NCBI GenBank assembly: GCA_913052655.1
Contig: CAJXFN010000056.1
Span: forward strand, 1-9,188
Source: an uncultured Flavobacteriales bacterium
GTDB lineage: Bacteria > Bacteroidota > Bacteroidia > Flavobacteriales > BACL11
Direction: 5' to 3'
DNA: 9,188 nt
The notes under the pieces were generated by a model. The model was not told where the DNA came from. It searched no databases and was given only the letters and a program-made list of their open reading frames with translations. This document shows, one piece after another, positions 1 through 5,826 of this stretch (position 1 is its first letter; each line of letters begins with the position of its first letter). The translations under genes were made by a program, and so were the position numbers.

Positions 1-898
1 CAGCAATAGCTACCTTGTTTGCTAACGGATTACCTCCATATGTAGAACCATGTTCCCCAGGTTTTATACACATCATAATTTCATCATTAGCTAAAACTGC
101 TGAAACAGGAAAAACACCTCCAGAAAGAGCCTTTCCAAGAATTAAAATATCTGGCCTTGCTTCCTCATAATCGGTAGCAAGCAACTTGCCAGTTCTTGCT
201 ATACCTGTCTGAACTTCATCAGCGATAAATAGTACGTTATATTTAGTACATAATTTTCTGACACCAGATAAATATCCATCGGAAGGAACAATCACTCCTG
301 CTTCACCTTGTATTGGTTCAACCATAAAAGCTGCTACATTAGGATCTTTTAATTCTCTCTCCAAAGATTCTAAATCATCATAAGGAATTAAATCATAGCC
401 CGGCATATATGGACCAAATCCTTCATAAGAACTAGGATCATCAGAAGAGGAAATAGCAGCTAACGTTCTACCCCAAAAATTTCCTTTAGCAAAAATAATT
501 CTTGCTTTATTATTTGGTATTCCTTTTTTTAAATATCCCCATTTTCTAGCTAGTTTATTAGCCGTTTCTCCTCCCTCAACTCCTGTGTTCATTGGAAGTA
601 CTTTATCATATCCAAAATACTTCGTTATATATTCTTCATACTCACCTAAAGTATCATTATGAAACGCTCTTGATGTTAAGGTTAATTTACTTGACTGTAA
701 TTTTAACTCATTAACAATAACAGGATGACAATGTCCTTGATTCACTGCGGAATATGCAGATAAAAAATCATAATATTTATTTCCTTCAACATCCCAAACA
801 AAAACACCCTCTCCTTTAGACAATACTACTGGCAGTGGATGATAATTATGAGCTCCATATTTCTCTTCTAATTTAATATATTCTTGAGATGTTTTCAT
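1..898 (-). CDS. rocD: Ornithine--oxo-acid aminotransferase (partial, C-terminus beyond left edge)
   Basis: This is a class III PLP-dependent aminotransferase that transfers the delta-amino group of ornithine to 2-oxoglutarate, giving glutamate semialdehyde and glutamate in cytosolic arginine/ornithine catabolism and proline interconversion. Translating the minus strand from ATG at 898 gives 299 open codons running off the left edge, so roughly the last quarter of a ~400-aa enzyme is missing. Visible signatures are the N-terminal GAHNYHPLPVVLSKGEG stretch (residues 15-31), the phosphate-binding TGVEGGETA loop (105-113), the cofactor motif DEVQTGIARTG (227-237), the Schiff-base lysine K256 in LGKALSGG, and GEHGSTYGGNPLA (281-293). 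These are typical of ornithine aminotransferase rather than of acetylornithine or GABA aminotransferases. The gene is divergent from rlmD and has an exact TAnnTTTG box about 22 bp upstream of its start. I am confident of the family and substrate class; the missing end cannot be judged. Confidence 0.93.
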   Translation of the reverse strand, partial: MKTSQEYIKLEEKYGAHNYHPLPVVLSKGEGVFVWDVEGNKYYDFLSAYSAVNQGHCHPVIVNELKLQSSKLTLTSRAFHNDTLGEYEEYITKYFGYDKVLPMNTGVEGGETANKLARKWGYLKKGIPNNKARIIFAKGNFWGRTLAAISSSDDPSSYEGFGPYMPGYDLIPYDDLESLERELKDPNVAAFMVEPIQGEAGVIVPSDGYLSGVRKLCTKYNVLFIADEVQTGIARTGKLLATDYEEARPDILILGKALSGGVFPVSAVLANDEIMMCIKPGEHGSTYGGNPLANKVAIA

Positions 899-962
899 GT
901 TTCTTGAATTTTATTGATTGCAAATATAGTAGATTTAATTAGTAAATATCTACTTTTGCTAT
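899..962. promoter_or_regulatory. Divergent rocD/rlmD promoter region with mirrored -7 boxes and inverted repeat
   Basis: This gap separates two divergent genes and must hold both of their promoters unless they lie inside coding sequence. On the minus strand, 928-921 reads TATATTTG. On the plus strand, 951-958 reads TACTTTTG. Both match the Bacteroidota sigma-ABfr -7 consensus TAnnTTTG exactly. I see no clear TTG -33 element at the usual spacing for either. Between and partly overlapping the boxes lies a perfect 7-bp inverted repeat, AGTAGAT (928-934) and ATCTACT (948-954), with a 13-nt spacer; it could be an operator or just a by-product of the mirrored boxes. The plus-strand box ends only 4 bases before the rlmD ATG, which would give an almost leaderless mRNA. 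Confidence 0.5.
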
Positions 963-2375
963 ATGGGAAAACAGAACAGACGAAAACCAATATTTCTTGA
1001 AAATATTGAGATTATTGATACTGCTAATAAAGGAAAATCAGTAGCGAAACATGAAGGGAGAGCCATATTTGTTCATGGAGGAGTTCCTGGGGACGTTTGT
1101 GATATTAAAGTGTTTAAAAGAAGAAAGAAATTTTGGGAAGCGAGAATAGAAAAAATACATATATATTCTAATAGAAGAACCAAACCAAAATGTGAACATT
1201 TTGGAACTTGTGGAGGATGTAAATGGCAAAATATGCAATATTCTTCTCAATTAGAATTTAAACAAAATGAAGTGATTAATAATTTAAAAAGAATTGGTGG
1301 AATTGAATTGCCTAAACATGAAAAAATTTTAGCCAGTAAAAATCAGTATTTCTATCGAAATAAAATGGAATTTAGTTTTTCCAATAAAAGATGGTTAACT
1401 TTAGAAGAAATTAACTCTGAAGAAGAAATTTCAGAAAAAAATGCACTTGGATTTAATGTTCCTGGAATGTTCGATAAAATAATCAACCTAAATAATTGTC
1501 ACTTACAAAAAAATCCTTCTAACTCAATTCGTTTATCTGTAAAACAATTTGCTGATAAAAATGGACTGAGTTATTTTGATATTCGAAATCATGAAGGTCT
1601 ATTAAGAAATTTAATGATTAGAACTACTTCATCTAAAGACTTAATGGTTTTAGTTCAGTTTTATGAGAATGATAAAAAAAATATCCAACTTTTAATGGAA
1701 CATCTTAAAACTACTTTTCCTGAAATTACGTCTTTACTTTATATTGTCAATCAAAAAGCAAACAATACTATTTATGACCAAGAAGTTATTTGTTATAATG
1801 GAAAAGATCATATTATTGAGGAAATAGACGGTCTTTATTTTAAGATTGGGGCAAAATCCTTCTTCCAAACTAACTCAGAACAAGCTAAAATACTCTACCA
1901 AAAAACAAAAGAACTTGCAGATATCAACTCTAAAGATATTGTTTACGATTTATACACAGGAACTGGAACTATAGCACAATATATTGCAACTAAAGCTAAA
2001 AAAGTGGTTGGAATAGATTCTGTAGCAGAAGGAATTAAAGCTGCCTATAAAAATGCTGAAAGAAACAACATCACTAATTGCACTTTCTATAATGGCGATA
2101 TGAAAGAAATTTTTACAGACAAGTTCACTTCAGAAAATGGACATCCAGATATTATTATTACTGACCCTCCTAGGGATGGAATGCATAAAAAAGTGGTAGA
2201 ACAGATCATGGAAATTGAACCCAAAAGAGTAGTATATGTTAGTTGTAATTCAGCTACACAAGCTCGAGATATTGCTTTAATGGATAAAAAATATAAAGTC
2301 ACACATATTCAACCAGTTGATATGTTTCCTCAAACACATCATGTAGAAAACATTATTGTTTTAGAATTAAAATAG
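963..2375 (+). CDS. rlmD: 23S rRNA (uracil-C5)-methyltransferase RlmD/RumA family
   Basis: This is a SAM-dependent enzyme that makes 5-methyluridine in RNA (U1939 of 23S rRNA for E. coli RlmD). The 470 residues follow the family order: a TRAM-like RNA-binding domain (about 10-70), the iron-sulfur ligands C77, C83, C86 (CEHFGTCGGC) plus C179, a central RNA-contacting region, and a Rossmann methyltransferase domain. FFQTN (300-304) carries the conserved Gln, VYDLYTGTGTIA (327-338) is the SAM loop, DPPRDG (401-406) is motif IV, C428 in YVSCNSAT is the nucleophile, and E462 in HHVENI is the general base. All key residues are present. In Bacteroidota this family may act at U1939 or at the related U747 site; the sequence alone does not decide which. 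The ATG at 963 is the only reasonable start and has no Shine-Dalgarno. The gene stops 22 bp before a small membrane-protein gene. Confidence 0.93.
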   Translation: MGKQNRRKPIFLENIEIIDTANKGKSVAKHEGRAIFVHGGVPGDVCDIKVFKRRKKFWEARIEKIHIYSNRRTKPKCEHFGTCGGCKWQNMQYSSQLEFKQNEVINNLKRIGGIELPKHEKILASKNQYFYRNKMEFSFSNKRWLTLEEINSEEEISEKNALGFNVPGMFDKIINLNNCHLQKNPSNSIRLSVKQFADKNGLSYFDIRNHEGLLRNLMIRTTSSKDLMVLVQFYENDKKNIQLLMEHLKTTFPEITSLLYIVNQKANNTIYDQEVICYNGKDHIIEEIDGLYFKIGAKSFFQTNSEQAKILYQKTKELADINSKDIVYDLYTGTGTIAQYIATKAKKVVGIDSVAEGIKAAYKNAERNNITNCTFYNGDMKEIFTDKFTSENGHPDIIITDPPRDGMHKKVVEQIMEIEPKRVVYVSCNSATQARDIALMDKKYKVTHIQPVDMFPQTHHVENIIVLELK

Positions 2376-2397
2376 TAATTTTACCAAAAAATTACTA
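2373..2397 (+). repeat. Perfect inverted repeat (10-bp arms) filling the rlmD downstream gap
   Basis: The arms are TAGTAATTTT (2373-2382) and AAAATTACTA (2388-2397), with the 5-nt loop ACCAA. The hairpin begins exactly with the rlmD stop codon and ends on the base before the next ATG, so it occupies the whole intergenic space. Only one G-C pair is present and no T-run follows, so it is a poor intrinsic terminator in the plus direction. It may protect the upstream message or block translation initiation of the downstream gene. The repeat is directly visible; a function is only inferred. Confidence 0.5.
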
Positions 2398-2595
2398 ATG
2401 AATAGAAATACAAACATCATAATTACTTGTTCTTCAATACTATTATTTTTAGTTGGAATTATCCATCTAATTAGATTATTTTATGGATGGAAAGTATTTA
2501 TTCAAGAAACTGAAATCCCTCTTTGGGTAAGTTTAATTGGCACGTCTATACCTATATTTTTGTCTTATCAACTTTTAAAAATAAGAATTAGATGA
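2398..2595 (+). CDS. Small two-helix inner-membrane protein, function unknown
   Basis: This is a 65-aa protein with two predicted transmembrane helices (about residues 7-28 and 40-60), a short polar stretch between them, and a basic C-terminal tail (KIRIR). The pattern HLIRLFYGW (23-31) followed by IPLWVSLIG (40-48) resembles a family of small membrane proteins of ~65-75 aa that recurs in Bacteroidota and Proteobacteria with no assigned role; I recognise the pattern but cannot name a function. It probably inserts in the inner membrane and has no signal peptidase site. Its TGA stop overlaps the ATG of the next small gene (ATGA), suggesting translational coupling, and a perfect hairpin lies just before its start. 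Membrane topology, a family-like motif and operon position make it a likely real gene. Confidence 0.7.
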   Translation: MNRNTNIIITCSSILLFLVGIIHLIRLFYGWKVFIQETEIPLWVSLIGTSIPIFLSYQLLKIRIR

Positions 2596-2711
2596 AAGAG
2601 TTTTGGAAAAAACTAAAAGAGTTGTATGATAAAAATCCAACTCTTTTTGGATTCTTACTGTTTATAGATTTGACTATCCTTTATTTTTTAATTCAGTATT
2701 TAATCACATAA
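2592..2711 (+). CDS. 39-aa single-helix membrane microprotein (putative)
   Basis: This short frame begins with an ATG whose last bases overlap the TGA of the preceding 65-aa gene (ATGA, 4-nt overlap). It ends with a TAA lying immediately before the ATG of the YciO-family gene, so it fills the gap exactly. The product begins MKEFWKKLKELYDKNP, a lysine-rich amphipathic segment, followed by one hydrophobic helix (about residues 17-38). That layout would place the N-terminus inside by the positive-inside rule. I do not recognise a family. The exact fit between neighbours and the coherent amphipathic-plus-membrane architecture favour a real gene. Against it, the same bases contain a hairpin with a T-run (2615-2648) and a possible promoter, so the stretch could instead be a noncoding junction that happens to be open. 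Confidence 0.55.
   Translation: MKEFWKKLKELYDKNPTLFGFLLFIDLTILYFLIQYLIT
2615..2648 (+). terminator. Hairpin with T5 run inside the 39-aa gene: possible attenuator or terminator
   Basis: The arms AAAAGAGTTG (2615-2624) and CAACTCTTTT (2638-2647) are perfectly complementary over 10 bp, with a 13-nt loop. The 3' arm runs into TTTTT (2644-2648). The core GAGTTG/CAACTC has three G-C pairs, which is strong for this AT-rich region. The A-run/T-run flanks resemble a Rho-independent terminator. It lies in the middle of a translated frame, so translating ribosomes would disrupt it. It could end transcripts from rlmD when translation is poor, or be coincidental. Confidence 0.35.
2647..2672 (+). promoter_or_regulatory. 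Candidate promoter for the YciO-family gene
   Basis: TAGATTTG at 2665-2672 matches the Bacteroidota -7 element TAnnTTTG exactly. A TTG lies at 2647-2649, only 15 bp upstream, slightly shorter than the usual 17-23. Transcription would start near 2678, leaving a leader of about 34 nt before the ATG at 2712. Exact matches to this motif are expected by chance every kilobase or so in such AT-rich DNA, so support comes mainly from its position just after the hairpin and before a gene. Confidence 0.3.
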
Positions 2712-3326
2712 ATGATTCTTAAAATACATCCAGACAATCCAAATCCTAGAAAAATATCACAAGTGATTGAATGTTTACGTGATGGTGGAATAATTGTTTA
2801 CCCTTCTGACACTGTATATGGAATTGGATGTGACATTTTTAATAAAAAATCTGTAGAAAAAATTGCCCAGATAAAAGGACTCAACATTAAGAAACAAAAC
2901 TTTTCATTTATATGCTCAGATTTGAGTCATATTTCTGACTTCACAAAACAAATTGACAACAAAACATATAAGTTAATGAAAAGAAATCTTCCTGGTCCTT
3001 TTACTTTTATTTTAAATGCAAACAACAGGATTCCAAAACTTTTTAAAACAAATAAAAAAACCGTTGGCATTAGAGTTCCAAAACATAATATTCCACTAGA
3101 AATAGTTAAACAACTTGGTAATCCAATTATTACTACATCAGTAAAAGATGATGATAAGATTATAGAACATAGTACAAATCCAGATTTAATCCATGAAAAA
3201 ATAAGACATTTAGTAGATATAGTAATAGATGGGGGGTTTACAGGAAATGAACCCTCAACAATTGTTGATTGTACTAAATATGATTTTGAAATAATTAGAC
3301 AAGGAAAAGGAAAACTTCTACTCTAA
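2712..3326 (+). CDS. YciO/TsaC/Sua5-family protein (putative L-threonylcarbamoyladenylate synthase)
   Basis: The YrdC/Sua5 fold makes threonylcarbamoyl-AMP from threonine, bicarbonate and ATP, the first step of tRNA t6A modification at position 37. The 204 residues cover one complete YrdC domain with no Sua5 C-terminal extension. Signatures are the start MILKIHPDNPNPRK, PSDTVYGIGCD (31-41), LPGPFTFI (93-100), GIRVP (119-123), PSTIVD (181-186) and IRQGKG (195-200). Length and the IHPDNP opening are closest to YciO-type members. The KxR motif of canonical TsaC/Sua5 is not intact: K55-G-L is followed by NIKKQNF. YciO proteins also vary here and their exact activity is less certain, so this may or may not be the cell's main t6A enzyme. 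It is last in the plus-strand run, its ATG abuts the preceding TAA, and its stop overlaps that of convergent cdd by four bases. It is cytosolic. Confidence 0.85.
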   Translation: MILKIHPDNPNPRKISQVIECLRDGGIIVYPSDTVYGIGCDIFNKKSVEKIAQIKGLNIKKQNFSFICSDLSHISDFTKQIDNKTYKLMKRNLPGPFTFILNANNRIPKLFKTNKKTVGIRVPKHNIPLEIVKQLGNPIITTSVKDDDKIIEHSTNPDLIHEKIRHLVDIVIDGGFTGNEPSTIVDCTKYDFEIIRQGKGKLLL

Positions 3327-3811
3327 TAATTTTTAAGTCCCCTACTGATAAACATAAAAGGTAATAAGTCTGAAATAGAATTTACAATAATTACAGAATC
3401 ATTAGCTTGATGTAACAAAATTCTGATATTTTCATTTTGTTTTACCTCATATTCTGCGATTGCTTGTCTACAAGCTCCGCAAGGGGATATAACATCTTTA
3501 ATCTCAAACTTTTTTGAAATTGCTGTAATAGCAATAGCTTTAATTTTAGTATTAGGAAATTCTGAACTTGCATAAAAAATAGCAACTCTTTCTGCACATA
3601 ATCCTGATGGATAAGCAACATTCTCTTGATTATTTCCAGCAATAACTTCTCCATTTTCTAATAATACAGAGGCTCCCACTAAAAAACCTGAATAAGGAGC
3701 GTAGGCAGATTTTAAAGAATTCTTAGCTATTCGAATAAGGTTCTTATCACTATCAGTTAAAACATTAAATTCTGATTTAACAAATGTTGTAGTAATCTTC
3801 TTTTCTATCAT
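3323..3811 (-). CDS. cdd: Cytidine deaminase
   Basis: This is a zinc-dependent hydrolase converting cytidine and deoxycytidine to uridine and deoxyuridine in cytosolic pyrimidine salvage. The 162-aa product has the small homotetrameric CDA layout. SAYAPYSGFLVGA (35-47) holds the substrate-binding region, PSGLCAERVA (68-77) provides zinc ligand C72 and the catalytic proton shuttle E74, and PCGACRQAI (110-118) provides ligands C111 and C114. All three zinc cysteines are present, as in homotetrameric enzymes. An N-terminal extension of ~20 residues precedes the domain, as is common in Bacteroidota. Its ATG overlaps the TGA of the upstream DUF2490 gene (ATGA), so it is probably translated from the same long message as the CotH operon although its chemistry seems unrelated. 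No separate promoter is evident. The stop overlaps the convergent YciO-family stop. Confidence 0.93.
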   Translation of the reverse strand: MIEKKITTTFVKSEFNVLTDSDKNLIRIAKNSLKSAYAPYSGFLVGASVLLENGEVIAGNNQENVAYPSGLCAERVAIFYASSEFPNTKIKAIAITAISKKFEIKDVISPCGACRQAIAEYEVKQNENIRILLHQANDSVIIVNSISDLLPFMFISRGLKNY

Positions 3812-4449
3812 AATTTATAACTAAAAGAACTTCCTAAAATATATAAATTCTCAGGATTTGTCTCATTTAATTCTTGTTGAATTCGATAAAATATATTTGC
3901 ATTAACTTTCTTATGTATAGGATATGAAAATCCTAACGTATATCGTAATTTTTCAAATTCTTCTTCAAAATTCAAGAAATATTCAAATTGAATGAATGGC
4001 TCAAATGGTGTTTTTCTTACATTATATGACACATCTAATTTTTGTCTAAATAATGGAAAATAAGATGAGTTATTTCCCTGAATCTGTATCCTTTCTCTAA
4101 TTGAAAAACTAAATCTTTTATGTTTATATTCTGAAGAAAAATCAAAATAATATCTATTTATATATTCAGAAGAGAAATCTAATTTATAAGAATCCGCAAA
4201 TCTATATCCAATAGATAATTTCAAATCTGTTTTTTTTATCCTATGAGAAATTTTGACATCCGTGAATACTTTTGACAAAATAGATGAATTTTCTCTGAAT
4301 CTCACCCCTTCTTTTACATATAGGTTGGTTCTTTTAAATATTTTTTTAGAAAGTCTAAAACTTGTCCAATTCTGAAAATCACTTTGTTGTGAAAAACCAG
4401 GAAAGGAGAAAATAAATACTAAAAGTATACTATTTAGTATCTTCCTCAT
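3808..4449 (-). CDS. DUF2490-family outer-membrane beta-barrel-like protein
   Basis: This 213-aa protein has an N-terminal signal peptide (MRKILN followed by a hydrophobic core; predicted cleavage after FPGFS, residue 20). The mature part consists of alternating strands rich in Tyr, Phe, Arg and Lys, such as LSIGYRFADSY, NRYYFDFSSEY and YTLGFSYPIHKK, and ends in SSFSYKL, as expected for an outer-membrane barrel of about 10-12 strands. The opening QNWTSFRLSKKI and the terminal NLYILGSSFSYKL match my recollection of DUF2490 (PF10677), a family of unknown function. It overlaps the DUF4956 gene by 20 bp and cdd by 4 bp. The ATG at 4449 is preferred because it is the only start that keeps the signal peptide; a weak AGGA lies upstream. 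As the outer-membrane member of the CotH/VTC operon it could be a channel or anchor, but no ligand can be read from the sequence. Confidence 0.8.
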   Translation of the reverse strand: MRKILNSILLVFIFSFPGFSQQSDFQNWTSFRLSKKIFKRTNLYVKEGVRFRENSSILSKVFTDVKISHRIKKTDLKLSIGYRFADSYKLDFSSEYINRYYFDFSSEYKHKRFSFSIRERIQIQGNNSSYFPLFRQKLDVSYNVRKTPFEPFIQFEYFLNFEEEFEKLRYTLGFSYPIHKKVNANIFYRIQQELNETNPENLYILGSSFSYKL

Positions 4450-5077
4450 AATAAAAAATCCTGATGTTAGCAGTATCTTTCAAAAAGTCAATTCTTCTAA
4501 TCTCTATCCTTATAATATCTAAACCAGTTCTTCTACTCAAATCTGCTATTAATTCTTCTCTTCTTTCTGGAACAATTAATTCAATTTTTTCATAGGTAAT
4601 ATTTTTTCTAGTTTCATGCTTTAGTAACCATATCTTCTCTAAACCAAAAGTAATTGCAATAATTAAAAAGTTACCTAACAATAATTCTGCATGACTAATC
4701 TTCTTATTAGCTAAAGCGTTTAACACAGAAACTCCAATTACTAAGAAAAGATAGGTCATTTCTTTAATTGGTATTGGATCTGTTCTATATCTAATAATTC
4801 CAAATATTGCAAATAATCCTAGGGCGAATCCTAGCTCTAATTTTACATTATCTAATAAGATACACAATATAAAAACTGTTAAACTTATCAGAAAATAGGT
4901 AAATAAATAATCCTTATTTTTAGTTACTGGATAATATAAATATCTAATTATAATTGTAATAATAAATAGATTGAATATTGCTTTTGCAAGCAATTTCCAA
5001 AAGTCTTCTGAGTCCCACAAAGGAGCTCCAAAGATTTCAAATTCTGATGCTTGTAATAAAATTGTTAATAGTTCCAT
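4430..5077 (-). CDS. DUF4956-domain polytopic inner-membrane protein
   Basis: This 215-aa protein has about five hydrophobic segments (around 29-48, 57-76, 82-96, 106-124 and 131-151) and a charged ~60-residue C-terminal domain (155-215) rich in Arg and Glu that should be cytosolic. The conserved motif FGIIRYRTDPIPIKEM (92-107) between helices identifies DUF4956. No enzymatic role is established for the family. DUF4956 genes are, to my knowledge, frequently next to VTC-domain polymerase genes and CotH genes in bacteria, exactly as here. Its ATG shares one base with the stop of the VTC gene (TAATG). By analogy with yeast VTC, where the polymerase is tied to transmembrane helices that pass polyphosphate across the membrane, it could be the membrane partner of the neighbouring soluble polymerase; this is inference. 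The motif and topology make the family call secure. Confidence 0.85.
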   Translation of the reverse strand: MELLTILLQASEFEIFGAPLWDSEDFWKLLAKAIFNLFIITIIIRYLYYPVTKNKDYLFTYFLISLTVFILCILLDNVKLELGFALGLFAIFGIIRYRTDPIPIKEMTYLFLVIGVSVLNALANKKISHAELLLGNFLIIAITFGLEKIWLLKHETRKNITYEKIELIVPERREELIADLSRRTGLDIIRIEIRRIDFLKDTANIRIFYYEEDTK

Positions 5078-5826
5078 TATGCTTGTTTTAATTTCTTTAT
5101 AAATAATAATTTTTCTTTAAATCTATTTCCTTTTAACTCAGGATTCAGAGATAAAGTTGAAATACAATATTTGCTAATTCTCATTGGCAATATACTCATT
5201 TCTTTTGCAATTCTCATAAAATCAGACGATCTACTAATTCTTTCTTGTTTTACTTCTGCTATAATAATGTTTTTTAAATCCCCACTTTCTGTATTATTAT
5301 TAAAAGTTAAGTTAATATCCATCGTCATTCTCTCTTTCTGAGTTTTATGTACAAATGTAATTCTACTAAAATTTATCCATTGTTTAGGATTTACACTAAT
5401 AGGAGTGCCAAGTGTTTTATTAATATAGTTTTGTTGTTTTTCTGTTAGAGAATCAGAAATCTGCTTGACCTTAGTTCTTTTTTTAATTGTTCTTCCCTTA
5501 TTATTTTTAAGTTTAATTTCTAAAAAAGTTAGATTACTTCCTACATACTCTCTAAATCTTATTTTATTTCTATTTACTCTCTGGTTGTGGTGATCTAAAT
5601 AGAATTTTCTATCTTCTGTATCATAATATAAGGACTTATAATGGTGTATTCTTTCTCTATCTATTTCTAAGATTCTATAAAATTCACCCATTTTAGATAA
5701 AATATCTGGCAGAAATTTTGAATTAAATGCAAATTTAGTATCTGTTCTACTCATTAACTTTACATTATCCATTTCTGATAATGTAATTGCATCAAAATTA
5801 GTATTTAAATAGCTTGAAATATTCAC
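5077..5826 (-). CDS. VTC-domain polyphosphate polymerase-like protein (triphosphate tunnel fold)
   Basis: This 249-aa soluble protein has the VTC domain (PF09359), the catalytic fold of yeast Vtc4, which builds polyphosphate from ATP in a tunnel lined with basic residues. Matching elements are SRTDTKFAF (27-34, Lys31), YKSLYYDT (63-70), KIRFREY with R90 and R92, FLEIKLK with E103, K105 and K107, KKRTK (115-119), MTMDINL (167-173), IIAEVKQ with E191 and K193, and RISKYCIS (216-223), whose K219 aligns with the proposed nucleophile lysine. The tunnel set looks complete, so activity is plausible. There is no signal peptide, membrane helix or SPX domain. The start is GTG at 5826, overlapping the lipoprotein's TAG stop by one base (TAGTG); no ATG lies upstream in frame, and the ATG at codon 20 would cut a family-like N-terminus. 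Whether the product is polyphosphate or a phosphorylated acceptor is unknown. Confidence 0.87.
   Translation of the reverse strand: MNISSYLNTNFDAITLSEMDNVKLMSRTDTKFAFNSKFLPDILSKMGEFYRILEIDRERIHHYKSLYYDTEDRKFYLDHHNQRVNRNKIRFREYVGSNLTFLEIKLKNNKGRTIKKRTKVKQISDSLTEKQQNYINKTLGTPISVNPKQWINFSRITFVHKTQKERMTMDINLTFNNNTESGDLKNIIIAEVKQERISRSSDFMRIAKEMSILPMRISKYCISTLSLNPELKGNRFKEKLLFIKKLKQA

Noticed and set aside
1038..1250. 70-codon open frame on the minus strand inside rlmD
   Set aside because: It lies wholly opposite the conserved iron-sulfur region of rlmD and encodes no recognisable protein.
2087..2302. 71-codon open frame on the minus strand inside rlmD
   Set aside because: It is a shadow of the methyltransferase catalytic region (motif IV and the nucleophile Cys), with no start context or family features.
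3442..3654. 70-codon open frame on the minus strand in another frame of cdd
   Set aside because: It overlaps the zinc-binding motifs of cdd on the same strand and its lysine/leucine-rich translation looks like an out-of-frame artefact.
5017..5077. N-terminal hydrophobic start of the DUF4956 protein as a cleavable signal peptide
   Set aside because: The segment MELLTILLQASEFE is short, lacks basic residues and has acidic residues right after it; the family is polytopic and does not need a cleaved signal.
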